Made by a program: the position numbers and the translations under genes
The notes under the pieces: model-generated
What the model saw: the letters and a program-made list of their open reading frames with translations, nothing else
What the model was told of the DNA's origin: nothing
The model's database searches: none
Part shown: piece by piece, positions 32,551-41,506 of the stretch
Numbering within the stretch: the stretch's first letter is position 1
Layout of the letters: every line of letters starts with the position of its first letter
NCBI RefSeq assembly: GCF_001422545.1
Contig: NZ_LMLE01000010.1
Coordinates: forward strand, 62,227 to 126,226
Origin: Pedobacter sp. Leaf41
GTDB taxonomy: Bacteria; Bacteroidota; Bacteroidia; Sphingobacteriales; Sphingobacteriaceae
Direction of reading: 5' to 3'
Length of the DNA stretch: 64,000 bases

Positions 32551-33159
32551 TTAACTACGCTGATTGGCGGCCCGGTTTAAAAACTCTTTATGGAGCGCAA
32601 GAACTTGTTCAATAATAGAATTTGTTTCATCATTCATGATAAAATGATTGGCCATTTTAGCTTTTTCGGCATCACTCATTTGCTTGTCCATCCTTGCTTT
32701 AACCTGTTCTGCAGTACTATTGTCGCGTTGCATCACACGGTTTATTTTCACATCCGTTGCCGCAGTAACCAAAATTGTTGTATCGCACATTTTATAAGAA
32801 CCACTTTCGAAAAGCAAAGCAGCTTCTTTTAACGTGTAAGGAGCTTTAGGATTCACATTGGCTTCCCACCTATCAAAAGCCCTAAAAACTGCAGGATGAA
32901 CTAAGGCGTTTAACTTCGCCAATTCGGCTTCATTATTAAACACAATACCTGCGATGTGTTTGTTGTTTAGCTTTCTGTCTTCGAAATAACTTTCCTCACC
33001 AAAGGTTAATTTTATAGCTTCAATAAGCAATTCATCTTCAACCATCATACTTTTGGCTTCAGTATCGGCATAAAAAACCGGGATACCCAAAACCTCGAAA
33101 ACCTTACAGACTGTTGTTTTGCCACTACCAATTCCACCTGTTATCCCAACTTTATACAT
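32551..33159 (-). CDS. coaE: Dephospho-CoA kinase
   Basis: 202 residues. P-loop GITGGIGSGKTTVCKVFE (about 5-22), VFYADTEAKSMM, LVHPAVFRAF and the lid VMQRDNSTAEQVKARMDKQ are typical of CoaE. It does the last step of CoA synthesis. Its start overlaps the stop of the ybbR-like gene by one base, which fits the Bacteroidota cluster nusB-yajC-ybbR-coaE. Confidence 0.95.
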   Translation of the reverse strand: MYKVGITGGIGSGKTTVCKVFEVLGIPVFYADTEAKSMMVEDELLIEAIKLTFGEESYFEDRKLNNKHIAGIVFNNEAELAKLNALVHPAVFRAFDRWEANVNPKAPYTLKEAALLFESGSYKMCDTTILVTAATDVKINRVMQRDNSTAEQVKARMDKQMSDAEKAKMANHFIMNDETNSIIEQVLALHKEFLNRAANQRS

Positions 33160-34106
33160 TATTTTTCTACTACAAAATCTATTTTCGATGGGCTTACACT
33201 AATCAGTTTGCAATAATCCGGAAACTCAGTAATTTTTACTGCAAACTGGCGATGGTTTAGGTTTTTCCATTCATCAACATCAATGGTTGCCGTAATAAAA
33301 TTTGCATCAACTTGCGCATAACTGCCCAAGGCAACCAAAAACGTTACCTTAACTTTCTTTGGATAAAGCTTTATACTATTATAATTTCTGTTATTTAATA
33401 TCTTTAACGGCACCTCAACAGTTTTCTCGGTAAACTCATCAACTGTAAGTTTTACTTCGGTTGATGATGGATAAATACTTACGTTTTTATGGATACTATG
33501 TTGGAGACCAATTCGAGCTGTGGTACTGTTCTGTAAATTATTTATTTTTAAAGTATCTGTAGGCCAAGCAACTATTTTGCTTAATTCTTCTTGTGGCCCG
33601 GCTACAGTGACTGTTTTTGGGTTAAGTATTACCTCACTCGCCAATCCATACTGTTTATGAAACGCCAGTTGACTTACCAATTTTATATTAACTTTTTTAA
33701 TGATCTGCTTTGTAAAATCGAAATACAAGGTATCTGGCTTAACCGAGATCACCTTTTGTGCACTTCCTACTTGTTTGTTGATATTGTAAAGCTGATCGGA
33801 TAGAACCACAAAGTCCCTTGCGTTTAGTTGACTCAAATTAACTGAAATTGATGGCGGACTAATCCTTAATCGGGCAAAGACAAGTTGCCAACCTGTGCCT
33901 TCCACCTCTAAATCTAATGTATCAGTTTGTAAAGGATAAAAAGCTCTTTTAGCAGGTTTATTTTTGAATACAATAACCGTTTTCGCTATGTAATTGTATT
34001 TGTTATTCAATGCCATGAAGAGCCAAGCCGCTATAGCCAAAAATAAACAGGCTAATAGTGTTAAAACACGTCGTCTTTCAATTTTAGTTAATCTAATAAA
34101 GGGCAT
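33159..34106 (-). CDS. YbbR/CdaR-like domain protein
   Basis: 315 residues: one N-terminal TM helix (LTLLACLFLAIAAWLFMAL, about 13-31) and an extracytoplasmic part with YbbR-type beta repeats (PKTVTVAGPQEELSKI, then SVSPSKIDFVVEK at the end). In Firmicutes CdaR regulates the c-di-AMP cyclase CdaA; in Bacteroidota the role of YbbR proteins is not established. It is translationally coupled to coaE. The rest of the expected operon (yajC, nusB) is separated from it by a gene on the other strand. Confidence 0.85.
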   Translation of the reverse strand: MPFIRLTKIERRRVLTLLACLFLAIAAWLFMALNNKYNYIAKTVIVFKNKPAKRAFYPLQTDTLDLEVEGTGWQLVFARLRISPPSISVNLSQLNARDFVVLSDQLYNINKQVGSAQKVISVKPDTLYFDFTKQIIKKVNIKLVSQLAFHKQYGLASEVILNPKTVTVAGPQEELSKIVAWPTDTLKINNLQNSTTARIGLQHSIHKNVSIYPSSTEVKLTVDEFTEKTVEVPLKILNNRNYNSIKLYPKKVKVTFLVALGSYAQVDANFITATIDVDEWKNLNHRQFAVKITEFPDYCKLISVSPSKIDFVVEK

Positions 34107-34247
34107 ATTATAAATTAAACAACTTACCGCATCATTTGTGCTCGATAAAGCAATTCTTCCAAATGTAACAATTTATTAATTCCTATATAATAAAAGAAAA
34201 CGGAATTTGAAAAGAGGTTTTCTATATTAGCATCATCAATCTGAATT

Positions 34248-35189
34248 ATGAAAAAAAACATCTTATTACTGCTGCTCTCCGCATTATCATGTTATGCATT
34301 TAGCCAAAAACGTTCAAACGTTTATTATTTTAAAGATGGGGTTCCTGTAAAAAACAATGAATCAGCCGATTACCGAAGGGTTATTCAAGAACCAGACTCT
34401 GGATCTAAATTTTATAACCTTTACGAGTTTTACGCAGATAATACGGATAAAACAATTGGCAAGCTATCTAAATTTGAACCCAATCTGGTTTATGAGGGAG
34501 AGCTTAAACGCTTTAGTAAAAAAGGAATTTTGATTGAAAAAACTAATTATCTTAATGGCAAGCCAACTGGCGAATCATCATCATATTATGCTAATGGGCA
34601 GTTGGCAAGAGTTATTCTATACGATGATGTGGATAAATCTGATAAACAGAAACGTTCTGCTTTCAAAGTGATTTCGGGTTTCGATTCGTTAGGAAATCAG
34701 TTTATAAAAGATGGCAACGGACGTTTAAATATGAATAAACGTGAAGAAGGAGATTATGTGAATGGTTACAAAGATGGTGAGTGGAAAGGCAAAATAGGTA
34801 AAGATAGCTATGTTGAGAGATATAAAAATGGATATTTTGTTGACGGTATTACAACATTTGAAAACGGAGAGACGAAAAAGTATAAAACCGAAGAAGAAAA
34901 GCCAGATTATCCGGGTGGAATAACTGAATTCTACAGGTATTTATCCAAAAATCTTAAATACCCATCTGAGGCGCTTAGAAATAAGATCTCTGGAAAATTA
35001 TTTATCAGTTTTGTTATTGAAAAAGACGGAAAATTATCTAACTATAAGTTTAAAAACGACCTGGGTTATGGAACCAGGGAAGAAGCCATCCGTGTTTTGA
35101 ACGAGTGCCGCAATTGGAACCCCGGTTTACAACATGGCATTCCAGTAAAGGTTTCGTACAATATTAATATCAACCTGGCGCAACAATAA
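34248..35189 (+). CDS. Secreted protein with MORN-like repeats and TonB C-terminal domain
   Basis: 313 residues with a signal peptide (MKKNILLLLLSALSCYAFSQ). The middle has toxin/MORN-type repeats (GKPTGESSSYYANGQLARV, YVNGYKDGEWKG). The last ~95 residues form a TonB_C domain: FYRYLSKNLKYPSEALRNKI, GKLFISFVIEKDGKLSNYKF and a final strand, as in Bacteroidota orphan TonB-like proteins. It has no N-terminal TM anchor typical of a real energy transducer. It sits on the opposite strand between yajC and ybbR and has its own terminator. Confidence 0.8.
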   Translation: MKKNILLLLLSALSCYAFSQKRSNVYYFKDGVPVKNNESADYRRVIQEPDSGSKFYNLYEFYADNTDKTIGKLSKFEPNLVYEGELKRFSKKGILIEKTNYLNGKPTGESSSYYANGQLARVILYDDVDKSDKQKRSAFKVISGFDSLGNQFIKDGNGRLNMNKREEGDYVNGYKDGEWKGKIGKDSYVERYKNGYFVDGITTFENGETKKYKTEEEKPDYPGGITEFYRYLSKNLKYPSEALRNKISGKLFISFVIEKDGKLSNYKFKNDLGYGTREEAIRVLNECRNWNPGLQHGIPVKVSYNININLAQQ

Positions 35190-35195
35190 CAAACA

Positions 35196-35226
35196 AAAAA
35201 GGGTTCCGAAATTCGGAACCCTTTTT
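35196..35226. terminator. Bidirectional terminator between TonB_C gene and yajC
   Basis: AAAAAGGGTTCCGAA and TTCGGAACCCTTTTT form a long perfect stem with A and T runs on both sides. It serves the plus-strand gene and the minus-strand yajC cluster. Confidence 0.92.
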
Positions 35227-35243
35227 CATGCTAAATGCATTGA

Positions 35244-35567
35244 TTATGCTTTTGCTACAGGAGGAACAACTGCTTTAGTTGCATCTAAAGAAACCGCCGA
35301 TTTATCGAAGCGAATTTTCACTCCACCTTCTACTTCGATTAAGAAAGTAGTATCGTTCATATCGGCGATACGGCCGTGAATACCTGCAGTAGTGATAATC
35401 TTATCACCTTTTTTTAATCCTTCTATTAATTTTTTATGGTCTTTAGCTTTTTTAACCTGTGGACGGATCATGAAAAAATAGAATACTACCGCGATAGCAC
35501 CTAACATAATTAATTGTCCGTATTGGCCAAATCCACCTGCTGCTTGTAAAATTACTGTTGATGTCAT
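35244..35567 (-). CDS. yajC: Preprotein translocase subunit YajC
   Basis: 107 residues. One TM helix (LIMLGAIAVVFYFFMIRPQVKKAK) with the family motif FFMIRPQVKKAKDHKKLI, then GLKKGDKIITTAGIHGRI. YajC associates with SecDF in the inner membrane. Here it follows the DUF1573 lipoprotein and nusB, whereas secDF lies at 7 kb. It ends at the bidirectional terminator. Confidence 0.94.
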   Translation of the reverse strand: MTSTVILQAAGGFGQYGQLIMLGAIAVVFYFFMIRPQVKKAKDHKKLIEGLKKGDKIITTAGIHGRIADMNDTTFLIEVEGGVKIRFDKSAVSLDATKAVVPPVAKA

Positions 35568-35628
35568 TTCTTATTTATTTGATTATTGATTGTAAGTAAG
35601 GGTATAGGTACAAACCAACCTTACCATT

Positions 35629-36072
35629 TTATTTTTTTGTAAGCACCTCGCCTACCAAGTGTACCGTTGAAACTGTTGGGTTTGCATTTGAAGTTACTGT
35701 TACCACTTTATCCTGCATTCCTTCTTTTCCTGTACTATTAAACACAACTTTAATTACACCTTCTTTTCCCGGTAAAATAGGTTCTTTCGGCACTTCCGGA
35801 ACTGTACAACCACAAGTGGCTGTAGCATTAGAAATAATTAAAGGGCTTTTACCTGTATTCTTGAATTTGAATTGGTGTTCCACACTTTCACCTTGGTTAA
35901 TTTTTTCGAAATCAAAAATATCTTTCTCAAAAACGATTATTGGTGCATCAGGTGAGGCAATTGTAGCTGCTGCCAACGAATCATTTCCTGCAACCTGATC
36001 TGTAGAATTGTTTGCATTTCGGCAAGCTGTGAAAGAGATTGCTGCAATAGCAATGATGAATAGTTTTTTCAT
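35629..36072 (-). CDS. DUF1573 lipoprotein
   Basis: 147 residues. The signal peptide ends in a lipobox (AAISFTAC, Cys 17). The mature part is a DUF1573 (ASPM-SPD-2-Hydin-like) immunoglobulin fold: FDFEKINQGESVEHQFKFKN, TGKSPLIISNATATCGCTVP and KVVFNSTGKEG. The TCGCTVPE motif is the hallmark of the family. The function is unknown; it is exported and lipid-anchored. It lies 2 bases from nusB and in the same operon as yajC. Confidence 0.9.
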   Translation of the reverse strand: MKKLFIIAIAAISFTACRNANNSTDQVAGNDSLAAATIASPDAPIIVFEKDIFDFEKINQGESVEHQFKFKNTGKSPLIISNATATCGCTVPEVPKEPILPGKEGVIKVVFNSTGKEGMQDKVVTVTSNANPTVSTVHLVGEVLTKK

Positions 36073-36074
36073 TA

Positions 36075-37025
36075 TTAGTCTTCAATTAATCCGCGACCGA
36101 TTTTTTTAATCGTATTTGTCTTCTTCAGGTCGCCTAAAATTTTGTCTAAAATACCGTTAATAAATGAATTACTTTTCGGCGTACTGTAATCTTTTGATAG
36201 CTCCAAATATTCGTTAATGGTTACTTTAACAGGAATAGATGGAAAGTTTAAAAGCTCGCAGATGGCCATCTTCATCAAAATGGTATCCATTAAAGCGATC
36301 CGTTCAGACTCCCAATTTTTTGTACGCTCTGCAATCAATTCCTGATATTTAGCATCATTCTGCAAGGTGTGTACAAATAAATCTTGCACAAATTTGCTGT
36401 CTTCTACCCAATCTGCGCTTATTTCGGTGAGTTTATTTTTGAAAGGATCGTCGAAAGTAAAGTTCTTCAACGTTTTTGCAACCATTCCTTTCATCACCTC
36501 GTGATCTACCTGCCAATTGATAAATTTCTCTTCGAAGACCTGGATAATACCCTGGTTTTTTAAAATAATTTTTCTGAAAATATATTTGATAATATCTTTT
36601 GACGATTCTAAGCTTTCGTTCGGATCTGCAAGATAATCGGCATATTCCTGAGATGCTTTTAAAGAATTATAAACTGTTTTACGAATTTCTGGATCGAAGC
36701 CCCAGTCTACTTTGTATTTTTTTACCGCAGAAACGTATTCTGGGTTTTGCTGCATTAAAACGCTAAACTTATTGTGTAGCAGTTTCATATTTGGATTTAA
36801 GTCCTCAGCGGTTTTAAGGTATTTGTTAGCACGTTCTGCAGCATCGTTTGCTGTAAATTCTGTAACTTCAACCATCAATGATAACATCCAGATGTACATT
36901 TCGTACACGCTATCAATACTTTGCATTAAAGTTTTCAAATCTCCTTTAATGTCTTTTTTGTCTGCCATGTGCCAAGCAAAAATATTTTGCAAAGCTTTGA
37001 TTCTTAAGTGCCTTCTATTTAACAT
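36075..37025 (-). CDS. nusB: Transcription antitermination factor NusB (long Bacteroidota form)
   Basis: 316 residues, about twice the length of E. coli NusB (139). The C-terminal ~120 residues contain the NusB fold (LIAERTKNWESERIALMDTI, LLNFPSIPVKVTINEYLELS, KDYSTPKSNSFINGILDKIL), and the N-terminal LNRRHLRIKALQNIFAWHM gives the RNA-binding Arg-rich helix. The long form, with an extra helical middle, is normal for Bacteroidota. It works in rRNA antitermination. It heads the DUF1573-yajC run. Confidence 0.93.
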   Translation of the reverse strand: MLNRRHLRIKALQNIFAWHMADKKDIKGDLKTLMQSIDSVYEMYIWMLSLMVEVTEFTANDAAERANKYLKTAEDLNPNMKLLHNKFSVLMQQNPEYVSAVKKYKVDWGFDPEIRKTVYNSLKASQEYADYLADPNESLESSKDIIKYIFRKIILKNQGIIQVFEEKFINWQVDHEVMKGMVAKTLKNFTFDDPFKNKLTEISADWVEDSKFVQDLFVHTLQNDAKYQELIAERTKNWESERIALMDTILMKMAICELLNFPSIPVKVTINEYLELSKDYSTPKSNSFINGILDKILGDLKKTNTIKKIGRGLIED

Positions 37026-37071
37026 GAATGTAAGAACGAGTGCGGTTTATAAAACCTATTTTAATAATTAT

Positions 37072-38160
37072 TTAATATGATGATTTAATTTTTTTAACAT
37101 CTGCAATACGCTTTTCAGCAATTCTGTTTGCAGCAATATTTGTTGATATTTTCTCGGCTTTACTCAACTTGATTACGTTACGTGTAGCCTCGTAAATATT
37201 TTCGGTAAGTTGCACTGTACGTTTTTTTCCAAAGCCAGTCCATTCAGAGTAACAAGCAATTAAGCCACCAGCATTAATTAAATAATCTGGCGCAAATAAA
37301 ATGCCTTTTTTCAAAAGCAATTCGCTGTCTAAAACCTCATCTTTTAACTGATTATTGGCCGAACCTGCAATAATTGCAAACTTCATTTTTTCAATGGTTT
37401 TATTATTAACCGTTGCTCCCATCGCACATGGCGCATAAACATCGGCATCGCAACCAAAAATTTTATCAGCTTCAATGGGTTTTGCTTTATATTTTCGGGC
37501 AACATAAGTCAATTGCTCCTGGTTAATATCACTAATTAAAACCTCCGCATTTTCCTTTCTAAGCAAAGCTACTAAATGTTCGCCCACGTTGCCAATTCCT
37601 TGTACTACAATTGTCCTACCCGCGAGCATATCAGTTCCAAAAACCTCTTTCACACTAGCTTTAATGCCTAAATAAACCCCCTGTGCCGTAAACGGAGCTG
37701 GATTTCCTGCACCTCCAATTGATTCGGGAACGCCTGTTACATAATTGGTTTCCATGCGGATATACTCCATATCCCGAGTATTGGTCCCCATTTCTTCAGC
37801 TGTAATAAACTCGCCATTAAGATTTTTAATAAACCTACCATAGCTACGCATTAAAGTTTCGGTTTTATCTTTACGAGAATCGCCGATAATTACGCCTTTC
37901 CCGCCACCCAAATTTAATCCGGTTATTGCCGATTTATAGGTCATCCCACGCGATAAACGCAAGGCATCTTCCAAAGCTTCGCCCTCAGTCGCATAGCTCC
38001 ACATCCTAGTTCCGCCTAAAGCCGGACCTAAGGTAGTATCATGTATCGCGATAATTGCCTTTAAGCCCGTATCAGGATCATTACAAAAAACCAATTTTTT
38101 ATGCCCGTAAGCACTCAATTGCTCTAAAATGGAAAAATCTGACGAAGAATTTGCTGGCAT
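37072..38160 (-). CDS. Leucine/valine/phenylalanine-type amino acid dehydrogenase
   Basis: About 362 residues. Catalytic motifs are LGPALGGTRMW, GGGKGVIIGD (catalytic lysine), TAEEMGTNTRDM and the NAD loop VVQGIGNVGEHL, with APCAMGATVN. It belongs to the Glu/Leu/Phe/Val dehydrogenase family, closest by wording to leucine dehydrogenase, which makes branched 2-oxo acids. I use ATG 38160 (MPANSSSDF); a start 9 codons earlier is possible. It ends 46 bases before nusB on the same strand. Confidence 0.87.
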   Translation of the reverse strand: MPANSSSDFSILEQLSAYGHKKLVFCNDPDTGLKAIIAIHDTTLGPALGGTRMWSYATEGEALEDALRLSRGMTYKSAITGLNLGGGKGVIIGDSRKDKTETLMRSYGRFIKNLNGEFITAEEMGTNTRDMEYIRMETNYVTGVPESIGGAGNPAPFTAQGVYLGIKASVKEVFGTDMLAGRTIVVQGIGNVGEHLVALLRKENAEVLISDINQEQLTYVARKYKAKPIEADKIFGCDADVYAPCAMGATVNNKTIEKMKFAIIAGSANNQLKDEVLDSELLLKKGILFAPDYLINAGGLIACYSEWTGFGKKRTVQLTENIYEATRNVIKLSKAEKISTNIAANRIAEKRIADVKKIKSSY

Positions 38161-38548
38161 ATTGAACGTTCGGCTAATCTGCTGCAAAATTAAAATAAAA
38201 AACGATTAATACACTTATATAAATAAACTATTTGCGCTGCTACTATAAACAATTATTGAGCTGGTTTTCTCAAAAGCAATTTCTGCTATATTTTTGCAAA
38301 TACAATCTCTCGATTGCTAAAATTTTGACAAGTTGCGCAATAATATTTGTTGGTGTTAGCTTAAAATGTCTTAACAAAAGGTATTGTTTAGGCACTTGGT
38401 TATATAATTAGCTGTTATTGATAATGCTTTAAATCAAACAACCTCTTCGATCTCTTTAGCTTAACCTTTCGCAACCTAATAATGTCATTATTTTTTTAAA
38501 GCTTAGCTATTGAAACATAAATATGCGGCACGAAATAACAAATTTATC

Positions 38549-38556
38549 TAAGTTTG
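38549..38556 (+). promoter_or_regulatory. Candidate -7 element of the ABC exporter gene
   Basis: TAAGTTTG, identical to the -7 box at 28570. It ends 6 bases before the ATG, which would give a leaderless or nearly leaderless mRNA. No TTG is at the -33 distance. The rest of the 38161-38562 gap shows no other feature. Confidence 0.35.
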
Positions 38557-38562
38557 TATTGC

Positions 38563-40353
38563 ATGAAACATCTAAGCAGATTAAACAAATACTTTTTAAA
38601 ATATAAGTGGTGGATTATTCCGGGCAGTATTTTCGTGGTCATCTCCAATATTTTTGGCGTGGTGCCAGCTCAGGTAATCGGCTATGCGGTAGATTTAATT
38701 ACTGAAAATGTTCAGGTTTATAATCTTTTTGGAGGTTTTAATCGTCAGGAAATCATTTACGATATTTTTAGCAGCAACCTATTATTTTTTGGATTGCTGG
38801 TGGTGGCATTGTACGTATTAAGGGGTTTGTTCCTGTTTTTTATGAGGCAAACCATCATTCTCATGTCTAGGCACATTGAGTTTGATATGAAAAACGATAT
38901 CTATCAGCATTATCAGAAATTAAGTCTGGGTTTTTACCGCCGCAACAATACCGGCGATTTGATGAACCGGGCAACTGAGGATGTGAATCGCGTGAGGATG
39001 TATGTTGGACCAGCGATTATGTATACCATTAACACATTTGTTTTATCTGTGCTGATCATCTGGTCTATGTTTGATGTAAACTCGAAATTGGCCATATATT
39101 GCTTGTTGCCTCTTCCCTTTTTAGTTATCATTATATATTATGTAAACACTTTGATTTTCAAGAAAAGCGGAAAAATCCAGGAACGTTTATCAGATTTATC
39201 AAGCTTTGTGCAAGAACGCTTTTCAGGTATCAGAATTATTAAATCTTATGTACGCGAAGATTATACCCGGAACATGTTTGAGATTCAAAGCAATGAATAT
39301 AAAAAAGATTCTATGAGTTTGGTAAAGGTTTCTGCCCTTTTTTATCCTACTATGCTTTTGTTAATTGGCTTGAGTTCCATTTTAACTATTTATGTGGGTG
39401 GTAACCAGGTAATGAATGGCAGTATTACAGCAGGAAATATTGCTGAGTTCATCATTTACATCAACCAGTTAACTTTCCCGGTAACCATGCTGGGTTGGGT
39501 AACCTCTTTAATACAACGGGCGGCGGCATCTCAAAAGAGAATTAACGAATTTTTAGACATTCCTTCCGATATTCAATCAGCAAACAATGAAGAAAAAGAA
39601 ATTCAAGGCAACATCAAATTTGAAAATGTTAGCTTCGTTTATCCTGATACCGGAATATTAGCACTTCAAAATTTAAGTTTTGAAATTAAGAGTGGTGAGT
39701 TTGTGGCAATTATTGGAAAAACAGGTTCTGGAAAATCAACATTGGCAAACTTAATTATGCGGATGTATGATGTGGAGCAAGGAGCTATCAGTGTTGATGG
39801 GGAGAATTTAAAATCGTTAAACCTTAAATATTACCGCAACCAGATTGGCTTTGTGCCACAAGAGGTTTTTCTATTCTCTGATACGATCAAAAATAATATT
39901 GCTTTTGGTTTAGATAAAGTTACGGATGAAGCAGTATATGATGCTGCCAAAAATGCATCGGTTTATCATAACATCATTGATTTTGATGAAAAGTTTGAAA
40001 CCATGTTAGGCGAAAGAGGAATCACACTTTCCGGGGGACAAAAACAACGTGTATCCATTGCAAGGGCATTAATTAAATCTCCAAAAATTTTGATATTCGA
40101 CGACTGTTTATCCGCTGTTGACACTAAAACAGAAGAGGAAATTCTCCATAATTTGGGTAAAATTATGAAAGATAAAACCAGTATCTTAATTGCGCACCGG
40201 ATTTCAACCATAAAAAATGCCGATAAGATTTTGGTACTGGACGACGGTAAAATAATAGAACAGGGTACACATGATGAATTGCTTAACCTAAACGGAAGTT
40301 ATACTGAGCTTTATCATAACCAATTATTGGAGGAGGAAACAAGAACAATTTAA
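38563..40353 (+). CDS. ABC exporter (ATP-binding/permease, MsbA-like)
   Basis: 596 residues from ATG 38563 (MKHLSRLNKYF). Six TM helices in the first ~320 residues (ABC_membrane), then the nucleotide-binding domain: Walker A IIGKTGSGKST (about 384-394), Q-loop GFVPQEVFLFSDTI, signature LSGGQKQR (about 489) and Walker B ILIFDDCLSAVD, with H-loop IAHRIST. The half-transporter works as a homodimer; its substrate (lipid A, drug or peptide) cannot be told. It starts 3 codons after a TTG that also opens the frame. Confidence 0.92.
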   Translation: MKHLSRLNKYFLKYKWWIIPGSIFVVISNIFGVVPAQVIGYAVDLITENVQVYNLFGGFNRQEIIYDIFSSNLLFFGLLVVALYVLRGLFLFFMRQTIILMSRHIEFDMKNDIYQHYQKLSLGFYRRNNTGDLMNRATEDVNRVRMYVGPAIMYTINTFVLSVLIIWSMFDVNSKLAIYCLLPLPFLVIIIYYVNTLIFKKSGKIQERLSDLSSFVQERFSGIRIIKSYVREDYTRNMFEIQSNEYKKDSMSLVKVSALFYPTMLLLIGLSSILTIYVGGNQVMNGSITAGNIAEFIIYINQLTFPVTMLGWVTSLIQRAAASQKRINEFLDIPSDIQSANNEEKEIQGNIKFENVSFVYPDTGILALQNLSFEIKSGEFVAIIGKTGSGKSTLANLIMRMYDVEQGAISVDGENLKSLNLKYYRNQIGFVPQEVFLFSDTIKNNIAFGLDKVTDEAVYDAAKNASVYHNIIDFDEKFETMLGERGITLSGGQKQRVSIARALIKSPKILIFDDCLSAVDTKTEEEILHNLGKIMKDKTSILIAHRISTIKNADKILVLDDGKIIEQGTHDELLNLNGSYTELYHNQLLEEETRTI

Positions 40354-40432
40354 ATTGTATCAAAATTGTATTTTGTACTTTAAATATTTGCTTTATATTT
40401 ACCGAAACCAAAAACCAACATCAATACCAACC

Positions 40433-40756
40433 ATGGGAGAATTCGACAACAAGGAAAGAGAAGAAGTTTTTTCAAAGAAAGTAAGAGCAGGTAAGAGAAC
40501 TTATTTCTTCGACGTGAAGGCTACTCGCTCAGGTGATTATTATTTAACCGTTACTGAGAGCAAGAAAAGATTAGAAGACGGTGTATTCGTAAAGCATAAA
40601 ATCTTTTTATATAAAGAAGATTTCGAAAAATTTGCTGAAGGATTAAACGAAACTGTTGACTATATTAAAACTCACCAGGATGTTGTGGAAAAACGTTATG
40701 AATATTCTGAAAACGGAGAACACACCACAAAAACAAATGATGATTTTTCTTTTTAA
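40433..40756 (+). CDS. PUR family DNA/RNA-binding protein (DUF3276)
   Basis: 107 residues from ATG 40433 (MGEFDNKEREE). KKVRAGKRTYFFDVKATRSG, DYYLTVTESKKR and HKIFLYKEDFEKFAEGLNE are typical of the bacterial PUR-alpha-like family (DUF3276), found in Bacteroidota and spirochaetes. It adopts a Whirly-like fold and binds single-stranded nucleic acid; the cellular role is not settled. The frame is open for 26 codons upstream, but those are not family-like. A bidirectional terminator follows. Confidence 0.92.
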   Translation: MGEFDNKEREEVFSKKVRAGKRTYFFDVKATRSGDYYLTVTESKKRLEDGVFVKHKIFLYKEDFEKFAEGLNETVDYIKTHQDVVEKRYEYSENGEHTTKTNDDFSF

Positions 40757-40776
40757 TAAATTATAATTTCAAAATA

Positions 40777-40808
40777 AAAAGCCCTTGTTTCATCAACAAG
40801 GGCTTTTT
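40777..40808. terminator. Bidirectional terminator between PUR and DUF5362-like genes
   Basis: AGCCCTTGTT and AACAAGGGCT form a 10-bp perfect stem with an A run on one side and a T run on the other. The flanking genes are convergent. Confidence 0.92.
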
Positions 40809-40831
40809 TATGTACTGGGTTTTCTACTGCA

Positions 40832-41296
40832 TTATGCACCGGCCATGCCGGCACCAACCATAAATATTAGCAAAAAGTAAAAGGCTATTATGGCAATGGT
40901 AATCGATCCCCAAAATTTAAATAAGGATTTTAAGCTCGCCATTGCTGAATTTAAACTTTCCTGATCACCAAATAAGACGCCCTGTTTACCTTTATTAGCT
41001 ATTTTATTAAGCAAAATGCTTGGATAAAACAGCAGCAAACCCAGTACGAAATAAACTATTGTTACTATTGTTGTTCCACTTGAACCCAATTGCCCCATTT
41101 GAGTGGCCACAGCAGGGTTACTATTAATTAATGCAGGTATGCTAAAGGCCGCAATAATTACGAAAATTGAAACAACAAAACCAACTACGGAAAGAAATTT
41201 TGCCCATTTAGTGATATCATAAAGATAACTGCGTATATCTTCTGTTACTACTAATTTCACTTCAGCTGGTTTCTGCTCCTCAAATTCTTCTATCAT
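40832..41296 (-). CDS. Membrane protein, DUF5362-like
   Basis: 154 residues with three or four TM helices: FLSVVGFVVSIFVIIAAFSI, TIVTIVYFVLGLLLFYPSIL and IAIIAFYFLLIFMVGAGMAG. The short cytoplasmic helix LLNKIANKGKQ and the motif TEDIRSYLYDITKWAKFL resemble DUF5362 proteins of Bacteroidota. The function is unknown. It is convergent with the PUR gene. Confidence 0.72.
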   Translation of the reverse strand: MIEEFEEQKPAEVKLVVTEDIRSYLYDITKWAKFLSVVGFVVSIFVIIAAFSIPALINSNPAVATQMGQLGSSGTTIVTIVYFVLGLLLFYPSILLNKIANKGKQGVLFGDQESLNSAMASLKSLFKFWGSITIAIIAFYFLLIFMVGAGMAGA

Positions 41297-41375
41297 CTTA
41301 TTTTAATTTTCGATAAACTTAGATAAAATATACTGGCGCTACAAATTCGGATCTCTAAATAAAGGTTTAAAAGCT

Positions 41376-41383
41376 TATCTTTG
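41376..41383 (+). promoter_or_regulatory. Candidate -7 element of ychF
   Basis: TATCTTTG fits TAnnTTTG. It lies just before the GTGAGAA heptad array, which would then be in the transcribed leader of ychF. The -33 element is weak. Confidence 0.4.
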
Positions 41384-41396
41384 CCGCCTGAAAAAG

Positions 41397-41494
41397 GTGA
41401 GAAGTGAGAAGTGAGAAGTGAGAAGTGAGAAGTGAGAAGTGAGAAGTGAGAAGTGAGAAGTGAGAAGTGAGAAGTGAAATCGTAAATCGTAAAT
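41397..41494. repeat. Tandem heptad array GTGAGAA x 11 plus variants, upstream of ychF
   Basis: Eleven perfect GTGAGAA units (41397-41473), then GTGAAAT, CGTAAAT, CGTAAAT still in 7-base phase. The array ends 12 bases before the ychF start codon. Confidence 0.97.
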
Positions 41495-41506
41495 TAAAAA
41501 ATATAA

